Shown: positions 1 through 6,739 of the stretch, piece by piece
Numbering within the stretch: the first letter of the stretch is position 1
Layout: each line of letters opens with the position of its first letter
Origin: an uncultured bacterium
GTDB lineage: Bacteria > Bacteroidota > Ignavibacteria > Kapaibacteriales > UBA4661
Length of the DNA: 17,523 nucleotides
Assembly: GCA_937899715.1 (NCBI GenBank)
Contig: CALCNX010000133.1
Location: 1 to 17,523 of the forward strand
Reading direction: 5' to 3'
The notes under the pieces: model-generated
Seen by the model: the letters and a program-made list of their open reading frames with translations, nothing else
Told to the model about the DNA's origin: nothing
Databases searched by the model: none
Program-made: the position numbers and the translations under genes

Positions 1-317
1 TGCTCTAATTGTGCCTGCACAAGGTCAGGTTGAATTTTTACCAAAAGGTCGCCTTTGCGAACGGTATCCCCTTCTTTAACGGGCAGGTTAATAATTTCGC
101 CGCTCACCTCTGACGAAATTTTGACCAAAATTTCGGGCTGAATCTTTCCCGTAGCCGAAACGGTCTGTGTGATGGTGCGCTTCCCAACTTGCTCAACGGT
201 TACTTCAACCGATTTTTCGCTTTTGCCCAGTACGGCAGCCGTGATGCCACCGCCAACAATGACAAGTCCGATGATGAGCAAAATGATATTGCGCCGTTTG
301 TTATTTTTCTTAGCCAT
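1..317 (-). CDS. HlyD/MacA-type periplasmic adaptor subunit (N-terminal part, cut by window edge)
   Basis: Only the first 105 codons are present; the rest lies before position 1. The ATG at 317-315 opens a protein with a basic cytoplasmic start (MAKKNNKRRN) and one membrane segment at about residues 11-30. The beginning of a membrane-fusion-protein fold follows. Residues 52-102 read like the conserved first beta-strand and half-lipoyl region of RND/MacA adaptors (TVSATGKIQP, then EVSGEIINLPVKEGDTVRKG and LLVKIQP). Such adaptors link an inner-membrane pump (RND or MacB-type ABC) to a TolC channel across the periplasm. A tolC-like gene ends 91 bases upstream on the same strand, so the two are probably one transcript. 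The pump gene is expected further left, outside the window. The substrate cannot be told from this fragment. No strong Shine-Dalgarno precedes the ATG. Confidence 0.9.
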   Translation of the reverse strand, partial: MAKKNNKRRNIILLIIGLVIVGGGITAAVLGKSEKSVEVTVEQVGKRTITQTVSATGKIQPEILVKISSEVSGEIINLPVKEGDTVRKGDLLVKIQPDLVQAQLE

Positions 318-408
318 GATAGTGAAAGTTTCGTAAGTGTTATTGGTTAATTTATTCTAATCTTATCTCGACGTATAAGCCTTTGTCCTATTTCAGTCCC
401 ACTGTTAA

Positions 409-1794
409 TTATTTTACATCCCCTTCGTCCAGTATCCCCAAAGCAAATTTCATTTGATATTGAGCGGCGATGTAATTATAGAGCGCATTGATACGGTTAA
501 TCTTTGCGGTTGCCAAGTTGCCATTGGCAGTAGTAAGGTCGAGAATATTCGCTGCACCCACTTTGAAGCGTTCCTCGGCGGCATCGAAGTTTTGCTGTGC
601 TGCTTTAAGACCACGAGCAGTGATGTCGATATTTTTTTCACCAGCGTTCAGTTGAATATAAGCATTTTGAACATCAGTAGCAATGCGCTGCTCTGCTTGG
701 CGAAACTGGATTTGATTTTGAGTAAGTTGTACTTGTATGTTCTGAATGCTTTGTTCGCGCTGGAAGCCGTCGAAAATGTTAAAACTGACATTTGCCCCAA
801 TATACGGACGTGAGTTTTCAAACCCCCCGAATTGATAATTCTGCCAACTCCAGCCTGCACCAACACCAATAGTCGGGAGATAACTCGCTTTTGCCGATGC
901 CAGTCCCGCTTCGCTTGCTTTGACAGTCTCTTGTGCAGCAGTACGGTCTATGCGTTTACCGAGTGCTTGTTCAAGAGTTGCTTTGTAGTTGGTGTACATT
1001 GCACGGAACGATGCGACATCTTCTGTTTTAATCTCAGTAGAAATTCCGCTTTCTGTCATATCAACGGGTAATCCCGGATTCATACCGAGTGTCGCTAAAA
1101 GTGTTCCCTTTGCCGTTTCCAAATCATTTTCCGCTTGCGCCAGGTTGAGTTCACGTGTTCCTAGGTCAGCCTCCTGAGCATAGACAGCAGCTACTGCAAC
1201 AACACCGGCATCACGTTGTGCTTTTATACGCTCTAATTGTTTTTTTCCAACTTCTAAATCTTCACGTCGAACATTCACAACTTGCTTTGCACGCAAAACA
1301 GAAAGATATTGCGAACGAACATTAGACAAAGCACGTTGGCGTGCAACAATTACATTCTGGTTTACAGCCTCGTTCGTATGGACACGTTGGCTAATTGTAT
1401 TTTCCCGTTGAAAAAAGTCAAATGCGTTGTAGTTGACGTTAAGGCTCGCACTTAGACTATTGAGCTGATCTTGAGAAATTTCACGGGTAATGGGAACGCC
1501 ACCAACAAATACAGTTTGAGTTCCACTGAGAGGTATTGACCGCCCATAGCCGATCGAACCATTTGCCGTTGGAAGATACTGCCCTTGAGCAACTTTTAGA
1601 TCTGCAGCCGCACCGTTGACACGAGCCAACGCACTCTGCACATCCAGATTGTCTCCTGCAGCAATTTTTAGACATTCCTCAAGGGTCATTGTGCGCATTG
1701 ATGAACTACCTGCTACTTGCTGTGCCGAAGCATGGCGGTTAATTCCAAAGGCAAAACAGCAACACACCAACAAAAAGAGTCGAAAGGTTTTCAT
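409..1794 (-). CDS. TolC family outer-membrane efflux protein
   Basis: This 461-aa protein is the usual length for an outer-membrane efflux factor. Residues 1-24 form a signal peptide (basic start, hydrophobic Cys-rich core, likely cut at HASA-Q). The mature part has the two internally similar OEP halves, about residues 37-240 and 265-455. Both are long amphipathic helical stretches rich in Ala, Gln, Glu and Asn. The second half carries the typical beta-barrel strand region (YLPTIGVGAGWSW, YIGANVSFNIFDGFQRE) and the motif FKVGAANILDLTTAN. These trimers form the outer-membrane barrel and periplasmic tunnel through which an RND or ABC pump discharges substrate. The adaptor gene follows 91 bases downstream on the same strand, which supports a tripartite efflux operon. 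A perfect 12-bp direct repeat lies 31-57 bases upstream of the start and may be regulatory. No regulator gene is visible next to it. Confidence 0.93.
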   Translation of the reverse strand: MKTFRLFLLVCCCFAFGINRHASAQQVAGSSSMRTMTLEECLKIAAGDNLDVQSALARVNGAAADLKVAQGQYLPTANGSIGYGRSIPLSGTQTVFVGGVPITREISQDQLNSLSASLNVNYNAFDFFQRENTISQRVHTNEAVNQNVIVARQRALSNVRSQYLSVLRAKQVVNVRREDLEVGKKQLERIKAQRDAGVVAVAAVYAQEADLGTRELNLAQAENDLETAKGTLLATLGMNPGLPVDMTESGISTEIKTEDVASFRAMYTNYKATLEQALGKRIDRTAAQETVKASEAGLASAKASYLPTIGVGAGWSWQNYQFGGFENSRPYIGANVSFNIFDGFQREQSIQNIQVQLTQNQIQFRQAEQRIATDVQNAYIQLNAGEKNIDITARGLKAAQQNFDAAEERFKVGAANILDLTTANGNLATAKINRINALYNYIAAQYQMKFALGILDEGDVK

Positions 1795-1824
1795 AACATC
1801 ATCCGAGAAACATTGATAAAAAAG

Positions 1825-1851
1825 ATTGTTGTATTCTACATTGTTGTATTC
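1825..1851. repeat. Tandem 12-bp direct repeat upstream of the tolC-like gene
   Basis: ATTGTTGTATTC occurs twice without mismatch, at 1825-1836 and 1840-1851, a period of 15 bases with a 3-base spacer. On the transcribed (minus) strand it reads GAATACAACAAT twice. It lies 31-57 bases before the tolC-like start codon, where a promoter or a tandem operator would be expected. No protein is known to me that binds this word. Confidence 0.6.
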
Positions 1852-1938
1852 AAGGTCTGGGACAAGAGTGCAGAGGTTTTGTCCATGGGAAATTGAACGC
1901 AGTACGCGGCATTTTGTTTCACGGAAGATTGGAAAATT

Positions 1939-1974
1939 TTTACGTGTCTTTACGGCTATATCTATGTTTTTACG
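1939..1974. repeat. Three helically phased TTTACG hexamers
   Basis: TTTACG begins at 1939, 1949 and 1969, spacings of 10 and 20 bases (one and two helical turns). It lies about 145-180 bases upstream of the tolC-like start, in otherwise AT-rich sequence. It could be a low-copy operator array or chance in a T-rich stretch. Confidence 0.3.
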
Positions 1975-2017
1975 GGTTTTATTCGTTTTTGGCTTATGGT
2001 AAGTAAGGTATGCCCAT

Positions 2018-2056
2018 AAAAAAAACGAGAGCCTGACGCTACATCAGGCTCTCGTT
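2018..2056 (-). terminator. Intrinsic terminator of the Bax-inhibitor-1 gene
   Basis: A perfect 13-bp stem (2024-2036 with 2044-2056) with a 7-base loop is followed on the minus strand by eight T residues (A at 2018-2025 on the plus strand). It starts 27 bases after the stop codon of the gene at 2083-2901. This is a textbook Rho-independent terminator, which also insulates the tolC-like gene. Confidence 0.93.
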
Positions 2057-2082
2057 CATTATACTACAACTACTTACATGTC

Positions 2083-2901
2083 CTAATCATCGCTTCTGAG
2101 TTTTGCCAAGAGGCGCAAAATCTCGATGTAAAGCCAAACAAGCGTTACCATCAGCCCAAATGCGCCATACCATTCCATGTATTTCGGAGCGCCTTCCTCG
2201 GCTGCGGCTTCGATGAAATCAAAGTCTAACAGCAGATTTGCGGCTGCAATGGCTACCACCACAAGGCTGAAGCCAATACCGATGATACCGCCTTGGAAAA
2301 ATGGCAGTTGATAACCACTAAACATTCTCAGCAGGAAACCGACCAAATATACCAAGCCCAAGCCCATCATGGCGACAATTAAACCGGAGCGAAAGGTCTC
2401 GGTAACGCGAATAAGACGGGTTTTGTATGCCAGCAAAAGGGAAATAAAAACACCAAACGTTAAGCCTGCTGCTTGAACGGCAATGCCGGGATAGCGCATT
2501 TCCAAAAGCGCCGAGAAACCGCCAATAAACAAACCCTCCAAAAGCGCATAGAGCGGTGCTGTTACGCCCGACCATTCAGGCTTGAAGGTAGTAACGAGCG
2601 CAACAATAAAACCACCGATTGCACCGCCCACAAGCCAACCGCCAACGCCATAGACCTCACCACCGCTTGTGATACCGACTTGGTTCCACGTGAACAGTGC
2701 CGAGACCAAGCATAAAAGCAGCAAAATACCAACTTTGTTTGCTGTGCCTTCCAGCGTCATTCTCTCGCCCACGCCATCCCATGCGCGTTCTGCGAAGCGC
2801 CGCTCGGAAAGTGCGGGATTGCTGGTCTTGTAGGGGACATTATAGCGTGGGGTTTGTCGGAATTGCTGATTACTGTTGCGAGAATTTCCAAAAGAACTCA
2901 T
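2083..2901 (-). CDS. Bax inhibitor-1/YccA family membrane protein
   Basis: This 272-aa integral membrane protein has seven hydrophobic segments, at about residues 55-75, 85-105, 115-135, 142-160, 172-193, 204-225 and 245-266. A polar N-terminal tail of about 50 residues rich in Asn, Gln and Arg precedes them. The sequence NLLLDFDFIE (222-231) and the following GAPKYMEWYGAFGLMVTLVW (237-256) are hallmarks of the bacterial BaxI_1/YccA branch. The acidic residues in this area correspond to the pH-sensing, calcium-leak site of the BI-1/TMBIM family. The bacterial role is not settled; a calcium/proton leak in the inner membrane is the family model. The ATG at 2901 is chosen because an AGGAG lies 9 bases upstream. 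A GTG three codons earlier is almost on top of that site. The hydrolase-fold gene ends 92 bases upstream on the same strand with no visible terminator, so co-transcription is possible. Confidence 0.92.
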   Translation of the reverse strand: MSSFGNSRNSNQQFRQTPRYNVPYKTSNPALSERRFAERAWDGVGERMTLEGTANKVGILLLLCLVSALFTWNQVGITSGGEVYGVGGWLVGGAIGGFIVALVTTFKPEWSGVTAPLYALLEGLFIGGFSALLEMRYPGIAVQAAGLTFGVFISLLLAYKTRLIRVTETFRSGLIVAMMGLGLVYLVGFLLRMFSGYQLPFFQGGIIGIGFSLVVVAIAAANLLLDFDFIEAAAEEGAPKYMEWYGAFGLMVTLVWLYIEILRLLAKLRSDD

Positions 2902-2993
2902 AATAAACACACTCCTAAAAAGTGAGATAGGTTGTGAACTTAATTAGCGCTGGGGCATAATGCCTTGAATCTATGAACGATTCATTTGCAAAA

Positions 2994-4496
2994 TTAGCGT
3001 TTTTGTATCCAATGTGCAATATCGTTCACCACTTCCGCAGCCACGTTACCTTGGCGGTTGTAATCGCGCACAGAGCCATTGCCGACGGCAAAGAAATGGA
3101 AGAGGTTCGGGTAGGCTTTCCATTCTACGGACGCTTTCCCGGCAAGCTTCTCTTTCCACAGAAGAGCATTGCCCGCAAAATCTACATCGTGGTCTTGCTC
3201 TCCGTGCAGCATGAGTAAGGGCAGCGTGAGTTTACTGATTGCTTCGACGTGGTTGTAGGAACGCAAATCAATCCAGTAGCTTGCCGGAATCCCGTAGGGA
3301 AGGTCGTACACAGAGGTATTGAGGCTCAGCTTTGGGCTTTCCACTGTTTCAATTCGGCGTTTGATACTTGCTTGCTGCTTCGTTTCATCCACCGTTAAGC
3401 CATCTTTAGCAAAAAAGTGCTCAAATCGCGGCATCATAAGTTCATGCAGCTTAAGATAATTCAATCCTAGCATTACCGCGCCTGCAACGCGCGGCGCAGA
3501 GGGGTGCTTCAGTGAATCTAGTCGCACAATCCGTGGCAGAACCATTGCCGCAAGCGTTGGAGCAATGATGACGATTTTGGTCGTATCAAGCGGTAATGTA
3601 CGGGCTAGCGAACGTATCAGCTCTAATGCCGAAGCGGCATCGGCAATGGTTTCTTCCTGTACGGTATAACGTTCTGCTTCATCGGCAGTGAGTTGATAAA
3701 GACGGATACGTTTGTCGTAGCGCAGGGTCGCAATACCTTGTTTCCCTAAGCCCAGCGCAAAATCTTTATTGAGCTTGTAACCACCGTCCGTGCGGTCTTT
3801 GTCCTGTGGTCCTTGGTCGTGTAAAAGTAATGCAACGGGAACACGCTGCAAAGGTGTTTGCTTCACGCTGGCAGGAAGAGCAAGCAATCCAGGCATTGCG
3901 AACTTGCCTGTTGTAACGGTTATTGCTTGTTCTTCAATATCTTCCGGCACTGCATAGTCCGGTAGAGCATATTTAGCCTTTGCTTGGCTGTATGCGAACC
4001 CAATGACTTTGTTCTTATCGTTGAACGAAAACGTAATATCCAAATCAGAATGTTGAAATTGCGCTTCCAGTGTTACCACATCACCGACAGCCACACGCTC
4101 GCTTGATACCTGCTTCATACCCCGAAACTCACCCATAATGTTGCGGGCACGGAACCACAATATCTCCAACTGTGGAGCTTTCATACCCACAACCGTCGTA
4201 TCAAAGTTTCTCACAAGAGCATCGTACTGCTCTAGGCGCAGAAGAGTGAACAGTGCCTTTGCCCGCTCCAAATGGTCTTCGGGAGGGATGGTTGCCATGC
4301 CCTCCACAACAGGCTTGGCGAGTTTTGCCAGCGAATCTTTTCGCTCGGCATAATTCCCCGTTGGCTTGGGAACAGGCAGAGACGTTGGTTTGGAAGTACG
4401 CTTTTTTTGAGCGACACTTTCTTGCGTACAACAAAATGCCCCAAGAAGGCATAAAACAATGCTTCGCAACCACAACGAGCGCAAAGAATAAACCAT
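2994..4496 (-). CDS. Secreted alpha/beta-hydrolase-fold protein with N-terminal DUF3887-like domain; nucleophile apparently lost
   Basis: This 500-aa protein starts at the ATG at 4496, which gives a clean signal peptide (residues 1-30, ending ESVAQ). Longer in-frame starts would only add a non-signal leader. Residues about 60-175 resemble DUF3887, which often precedes serine hydrolases of the dienelactone/S9-like type in Bacteroidota. Residues 215-500 follow the hydrolase fold. The oxyanion loop is HDQGPQDKD (226-234, usual form HGSGPQDRD), followed by GLGKQGIATLRYDKR. An acid is in HGEQDHD (Asp435) and a His in NLFHFF (His467). The nucleophile elbow, normally GHSxGG, reads APTLAA at 312-317, so Thr314 replaces Ser and the glycines are gone. 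Catalysis by the usual mechanism is therefore doubtful, though the fold is intact and the reading frame open. It may be a non-enzymatic binding protein. Substrate unknown. Confidence 0.85.
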   Translation of the reverse strand: MVYSLRSLWLRSIVLCLLGAFCCTQESVAQKKRTSKPTSLPVPKPTGNYAERKDSLAKLAKPVVEGMATIPPEDHLERAKALFTLLRLEQYDALVRNFDTTVVGMKAPQLEILWFRARNIMGEFRGMKQVSSERVAVGDVVTLEAQFQHSDLDITFSFNDKNKVIGFAYSQAKAKYALPDYAVPEDIEEQAITVTTGKFAMPGLLALPASVKQTPLQRVPVALLLHDQGPQDKDRTDGGYKLNKDFALGLGKQGIATLRYDKRIRLYQLTADEAERYTVQEETIADAASALELIRSLARTLPLDTTKIVIIAPTLAAMVLPRIVRLDSLKHPSAPRVAGAVMLGLNYLKLHELMMPRFEHFFAKDGLTVDETKQQASIKRRIETVESPKLSLNTSVYDLPYGIPASYWIDLRSYNHVEAISKLTLPLLMLHGEQDHDVDFAGNALLWKEKLAGKASVEWKAYPNLFHFFAVGNGSVRDYNRQGNVAAEVVNDIAHWIQKR

Positions 4497-4560
4497 AGAA
4501 AAGTATTTTTGAGTGTGCAAGTGTAGAATATGCGGGAACGATGGTCGAGCATTGGTTTTT

Positions 4561-4646
4561 GGAGTGCGAAATTTATTTCGCTCTTGCCTCAGCAAATCTT
4601 ATCAATACTTATTGCGGAATAAATTCCGCACTCCATGCTGAGGCAA
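4561..4646. repeat. Two interleaved inverted repeats (REP-like element)
   Basis: Arm A (4561-4581) is complementary to A' (4614-4634) at 19 of 21 positions. Arm B (4584-4594, TTGCCTCAGCA) is perfectly complementary to B' (4636-4646). The order is A-B-A'-B', so the two long pairings would cross rather than nest. A and A' are also each self-complementary: GCGAAA/TTTCGC in A and GCGGAAT/ATTCCGC in A'. They can therefore form two separate small hairpins. This resembles extragenic palindromic elements dispersed in many bacterial genomes. Confidence 0.7.
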
Positions 4647-4717
4647 TGACCAGACCGTTGCTAGAAAAAAGCTCTGTACCCGACAAAATCCCTACAAGTG
4701 CTATAAAAACAGGCTTC

Positions 4718-4784
4718 GGTGGCACAGACATTCTTGTCTGTGAACTCCACATGAAAACTCACAGCCAAGAATGTCTGTGCCACC
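4718..4784. repeat. Long inverted repeat, 26-bp arms (REP/MITE-like; possible aspS terminator)
   Basis: Positions 4718-4743 pair with 4759-4784 at 25 of 26 positions, around a 15-base loop. The left arm contains its own hairpin, ACAGACA-TTCT-TGTCTGT, so alternative folds exist. It begins 36 bases beyond the aspS stop codon. On the minus strand a T-run (CTGTTTTTATAG) follows about 9 bases after the stem, so it could end aspS transcription. The length and the near-identity of the arms are more typical of a dispersed mobile palindrome than of an ordinary terminator. Confidence 0.75.
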
Positions 4785-4820
4785 ATTGAAGGAAATTTTG
4801 CCGTGTACCAAGAGAAAAGA

Positions 4821-6593
4821 TTATTTTTTCACAGCAAGGGCAACGCCGACTTCGGCAAGCTGCTTGTCGGCTACTTCCGAAGGACAATTATCCATCAGAG
4901 ACAGTCCGCTTGCAGTCTTGGGGAAGGCGATAACGTCGCGTATATTCGTCGTTCCGGCAAGGAGCATCGTGAGGCGGTCAACGCCAAGCGCAATGCCACC
5001 GTGCGGCGGAGCGCCATATTTAAGCGCATCCAGCAAGAAACCGAATTTCGATTCTGCTTCCTCGCGCCCGATGCCGAGTAACTCAAACATACGCTGCTGC
5101 ACGGGGTTCTGGTGAATACGAATGCTGCCGCCCCCAGCTTCGTAGCCGTTGATAACGAGGTCGTGCGCGATGGCTCTTGCGGCTTCGGGCTTTGTGTCCA
5201 GAAGTGGAATGTCCTCGTGCATGGGCGAGGTGAAGGGGTGATGCCGCGCAATGTAGCGTTTGTCTTCGTCGGAATACTCCAAAAGCGGGAAATCCAGCAC
5301 CCAATGGAACGAATATACGTGCTTCACCGCATCCAAAATACCCTGACGGCGGGCAATTTCCGTGCGCAAAGCACCCAAAATCGTGTACGTCCGCTCAAAC
5401 TCGCCCACGCCAAAGAGTAACAAATCGCCGTCTTTAGCGCCGGATGTTTCCTTGATGGCAGCAATTTGTGCTTCGGTGAAAAACTTTGCAATCGGGGAAT
5501 TAACACCTTCGGGCGTGAACTTCATCCATGCCAAGCCTTTTGCGCCATATTTCTTCGCAAATTCCGTGAGTTCGTCCAGTGTTTTACGCGAAAATTCTGC
5601 ACAATCCTCCGCGTTCAGACAAGCAACAATGCCGCCCGCAGCGATAGCATCCGTGAACACGCCAAAGGTACTGTCCTTCACAATATCAGTTACGGTCGAG
5701 AGGTGCATACCGAAGCGCAAATCGGGCTTATCGCTACCATAGCGCGTCAACGCCTCATTAAAGCTCATGCGGCGGAATGGCGTGGGAACATCAACATCCA
5801 AAATTTCCTTCCACAAACGAACAATCAAGCCCTCAATAAGTGCCAACACATCATCTTGGTCAATAAAGGACATTTCTACGTCAATCTGCGTGAATTCGGG
5901 CTGCCTATCGGCGCGTAAATCCTCGTCGCGGAAGCATTTTACGATTTGCATATAACGATCAAAACCTGACACCATGAGTAGCTGCTTGAAAAGCTGTGGC
6001 GATTGGGGCAGTGCATAAAACTTGCCCTTGTGCAGACGGCTCGGAACAAGGAAGTCCCGTGCACCTTCCGGTGTAGATTTTGTCAGGGTAGGCGTTTCGA
6101 TTTCAAGGAAACTATGCTGGGCAAAGTATTCATGTGTGATGCGGTAGAGGTGATTGCGCACGATAAAATTGCGCTGCAAATCGGCACGACGCAAATCAAG
6201 ATAGCGATAAGTCAAACGCAAATCTTCGCCTGCCTCCGAGCCTTCCACAATTTCAAAAGGCGGCAATTCTGCGCGATTGATGATTTGAATGTCGCTCGCC
6301 AAAATTTCAATATCACCCGTTGGCATATTGGGATTAATACTTTCTCGCTTACGAACCATACCTTTCACGGCAACGACGTATTCCGCACCCAGTTCCCGTG
6401 CGGTTGCCGTTACTCGTGCATCTGTTTCGGGAATAACCACGACTTGTGTGATTCCATAGCGGTCGCGCACATCCATAAAAATCAAGCCGCCAAGGTCGCG
6501 CACACGCGCTATCCAGCCGTTCAATACTACGTCGTGCCCGACATTCTCGGCACGGAGCAAACCGCAATCAACAGTGCGTTTCCAAAAACTCAT
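4821..6593 (-). CDS. aspS: Aspartate--tRNA ligase
   Basis: This 590-aa enzyme has the normal length of bacterial-type AspRS and charges tRNA-Asp with aspartate in the cytoplasm. The N-terminal OB-fold anticodon-binding domain spans about residues 18-108 (NGWIARVRDLGGLIFMDVRD). Class II motif 1 lies around LTYRYLDLRR (127-136). Motif 2 is CFRDEDLRADRQPEFTQID (220-238). The GAD insertion domain spans roughly 290-420. Motif 3 is GGIALGVDRLTML (532-544), with GGGSIRIH (487-494) ahead of it. The start is the ATG at 6593, preceded by GAAGG at a good distance. A longer in-frame start would run back through the thrC terminator and add an unrelated hydrophobic leader. It is a single-gene unit: a terminator lies upstream and a long inverted repeat downstream. 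Whether it is discriminating or also charges tRNA-Asn cannot be judged here, since no gatCAB genes are in view. Confidence 0.97.
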   Translation of the reverse strand: MSFWKRTVDCGLLRAENVGHDVVLNGWIARVRDLGGLIFMDVRDRYGITQVVVIPETDARVTATARELGAEYVVAVKGMVRKRESINPNMPTGDIEILASDIQIINRAELPPFEIVEGSEAGEDLRLTYRYLDLRRADLQRNFIVRNHLYRITHEYFAQHSFLEIETPTLTKSTPEGARDFLVPSRLHKGKFYALPQSPQLFKQLLMVSGFDRYMQIVKCFRDEDLRADRQPEFTQIDVEMSFIDQDDVLALIEGLIVRLWKEILDVDVPTPFRRMSFNEALTRYGSDKPDLRFGMHLSTVTDIVKDSTFGVFTDAIAAGGIVACLNAEDCAEFSRKTLDELTEFAKKYGAKGLAWMKFTPEGVNSPIAKFFTEAQIAAIKETSGAKDGDLLLFGVGEFERTYTILGALRTEIARRQGILDAVKHVYSFHWVLDFPLLEYSDEDKRYIARHHPFTSPMHEDIPLLDTKPEAARAIAHDLVINGYEAGGGSIRIHQNPVQQRMFELLGIGREEAESKFGFLLDALKYGAPPHGGIALGVDRLTMLLAGTTNIRDVIAFPKTASGLSLMDNCPSEVADKQLAEVGVALAVKK

Positions 6594-6606
6594 GGTAAAA
6601 CCTTCG

Positions 6607-6650
6607 GTTGTGATAAGAAAATTAACGTATTCATTTTTGTACAAGACTAC
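6607..6650 (-). promoter_or_regulatory. Possible aspS promoter
   Basis: Between the upstream terminator and aspS, the minus strand has a TTTG about 20 bases before TACGTTAA. This roughly fits the Bacteroidota -33/-7 pattern TTTG / TAnnTTTG, but the -7 element is a poor match. A promoter must lie in this 82-base gap, since the terminator precedes it; the exact position is a guess. Confidence 0.3.
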
Positions 6651-6670
6651 AAATGTACGGAAAAATGCTA

Positions 6671-6717
6671 AAAAGAACGCGGGTTTCTCGCACATCAGTA
6701 CGAAGAACCCGCGTTTT
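6671..6717 (-). terminator. Intrinsic terminator downstream of thrC
   Basis: Positions 6676-6690 pair with 6701-6715 at 13 of 15 bases, with a GC-rich core (CGCGGGTT/AACCCGCG) and a 10-base loop. Read on the minus strand, the stem is followed by TTCTTTTT, 25 bases or more past the thrC stop. A T-run also flanks it on the plus strand, so it may work in both directions. Confidence 0.88.
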
Positions 6718-6739
6718 TTGTGATTGCCTCGCGGAATAA

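Larger units (their letters stand above)
4497..4820. other. Gene-free spacer between aspS and the hydrolase-fold gene, filled with inverted repeats
   Basis: This 324-base spacer has no credible gene. Short open frames here run through the repeats and have no ribosome site or recognisable product. It contains two unrelated repeat structures, at 4561-4646 and 4718-4784, listed separately. On the minus strand it is downstream of aspS and upstream of the hydrolase-fold gene, so it must hold the end of the first transcript and probably the promoter of the second. Confidence 0.75.

Noticed and set aside
2961..2984. Short inverted repeats (TGAATC/GATTCA; GGCAT/ATGCC) between the BI-1 and hydrolase-fold genes
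   Set aside because: Arms of only 5-6 bases with no T-run; too weak to call a terminator or operator.
4497..4595. Longer start for the hydrolase-fold protein
   Set aside because: It would place 33 residues before a clean signal peptide, so the ATG at 4496 is preferred.
4541..4789. 82-codon plus-strand open frame in the aspS/hydrolase spacer
   Set aside because: It runs straight through both inverted-repeat elements and has no ribosome site or domain.
6003..6671. 222-codon open frame on the plus strand, antisense to aspS
   Set aside because: It lies wholly over the conserved N-terminal half of aspS and its promoter, has no recognisable domain, and its composition is that of a reverse-frame shadow.
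6594..6695. Upstream in-frame extension of aspS
   Set aside because: It would start inside the thrC terminator and add 34 hydrophobic residues unlike any AspRS. The ATG at 6593 has a good ribosome site and family-like start.
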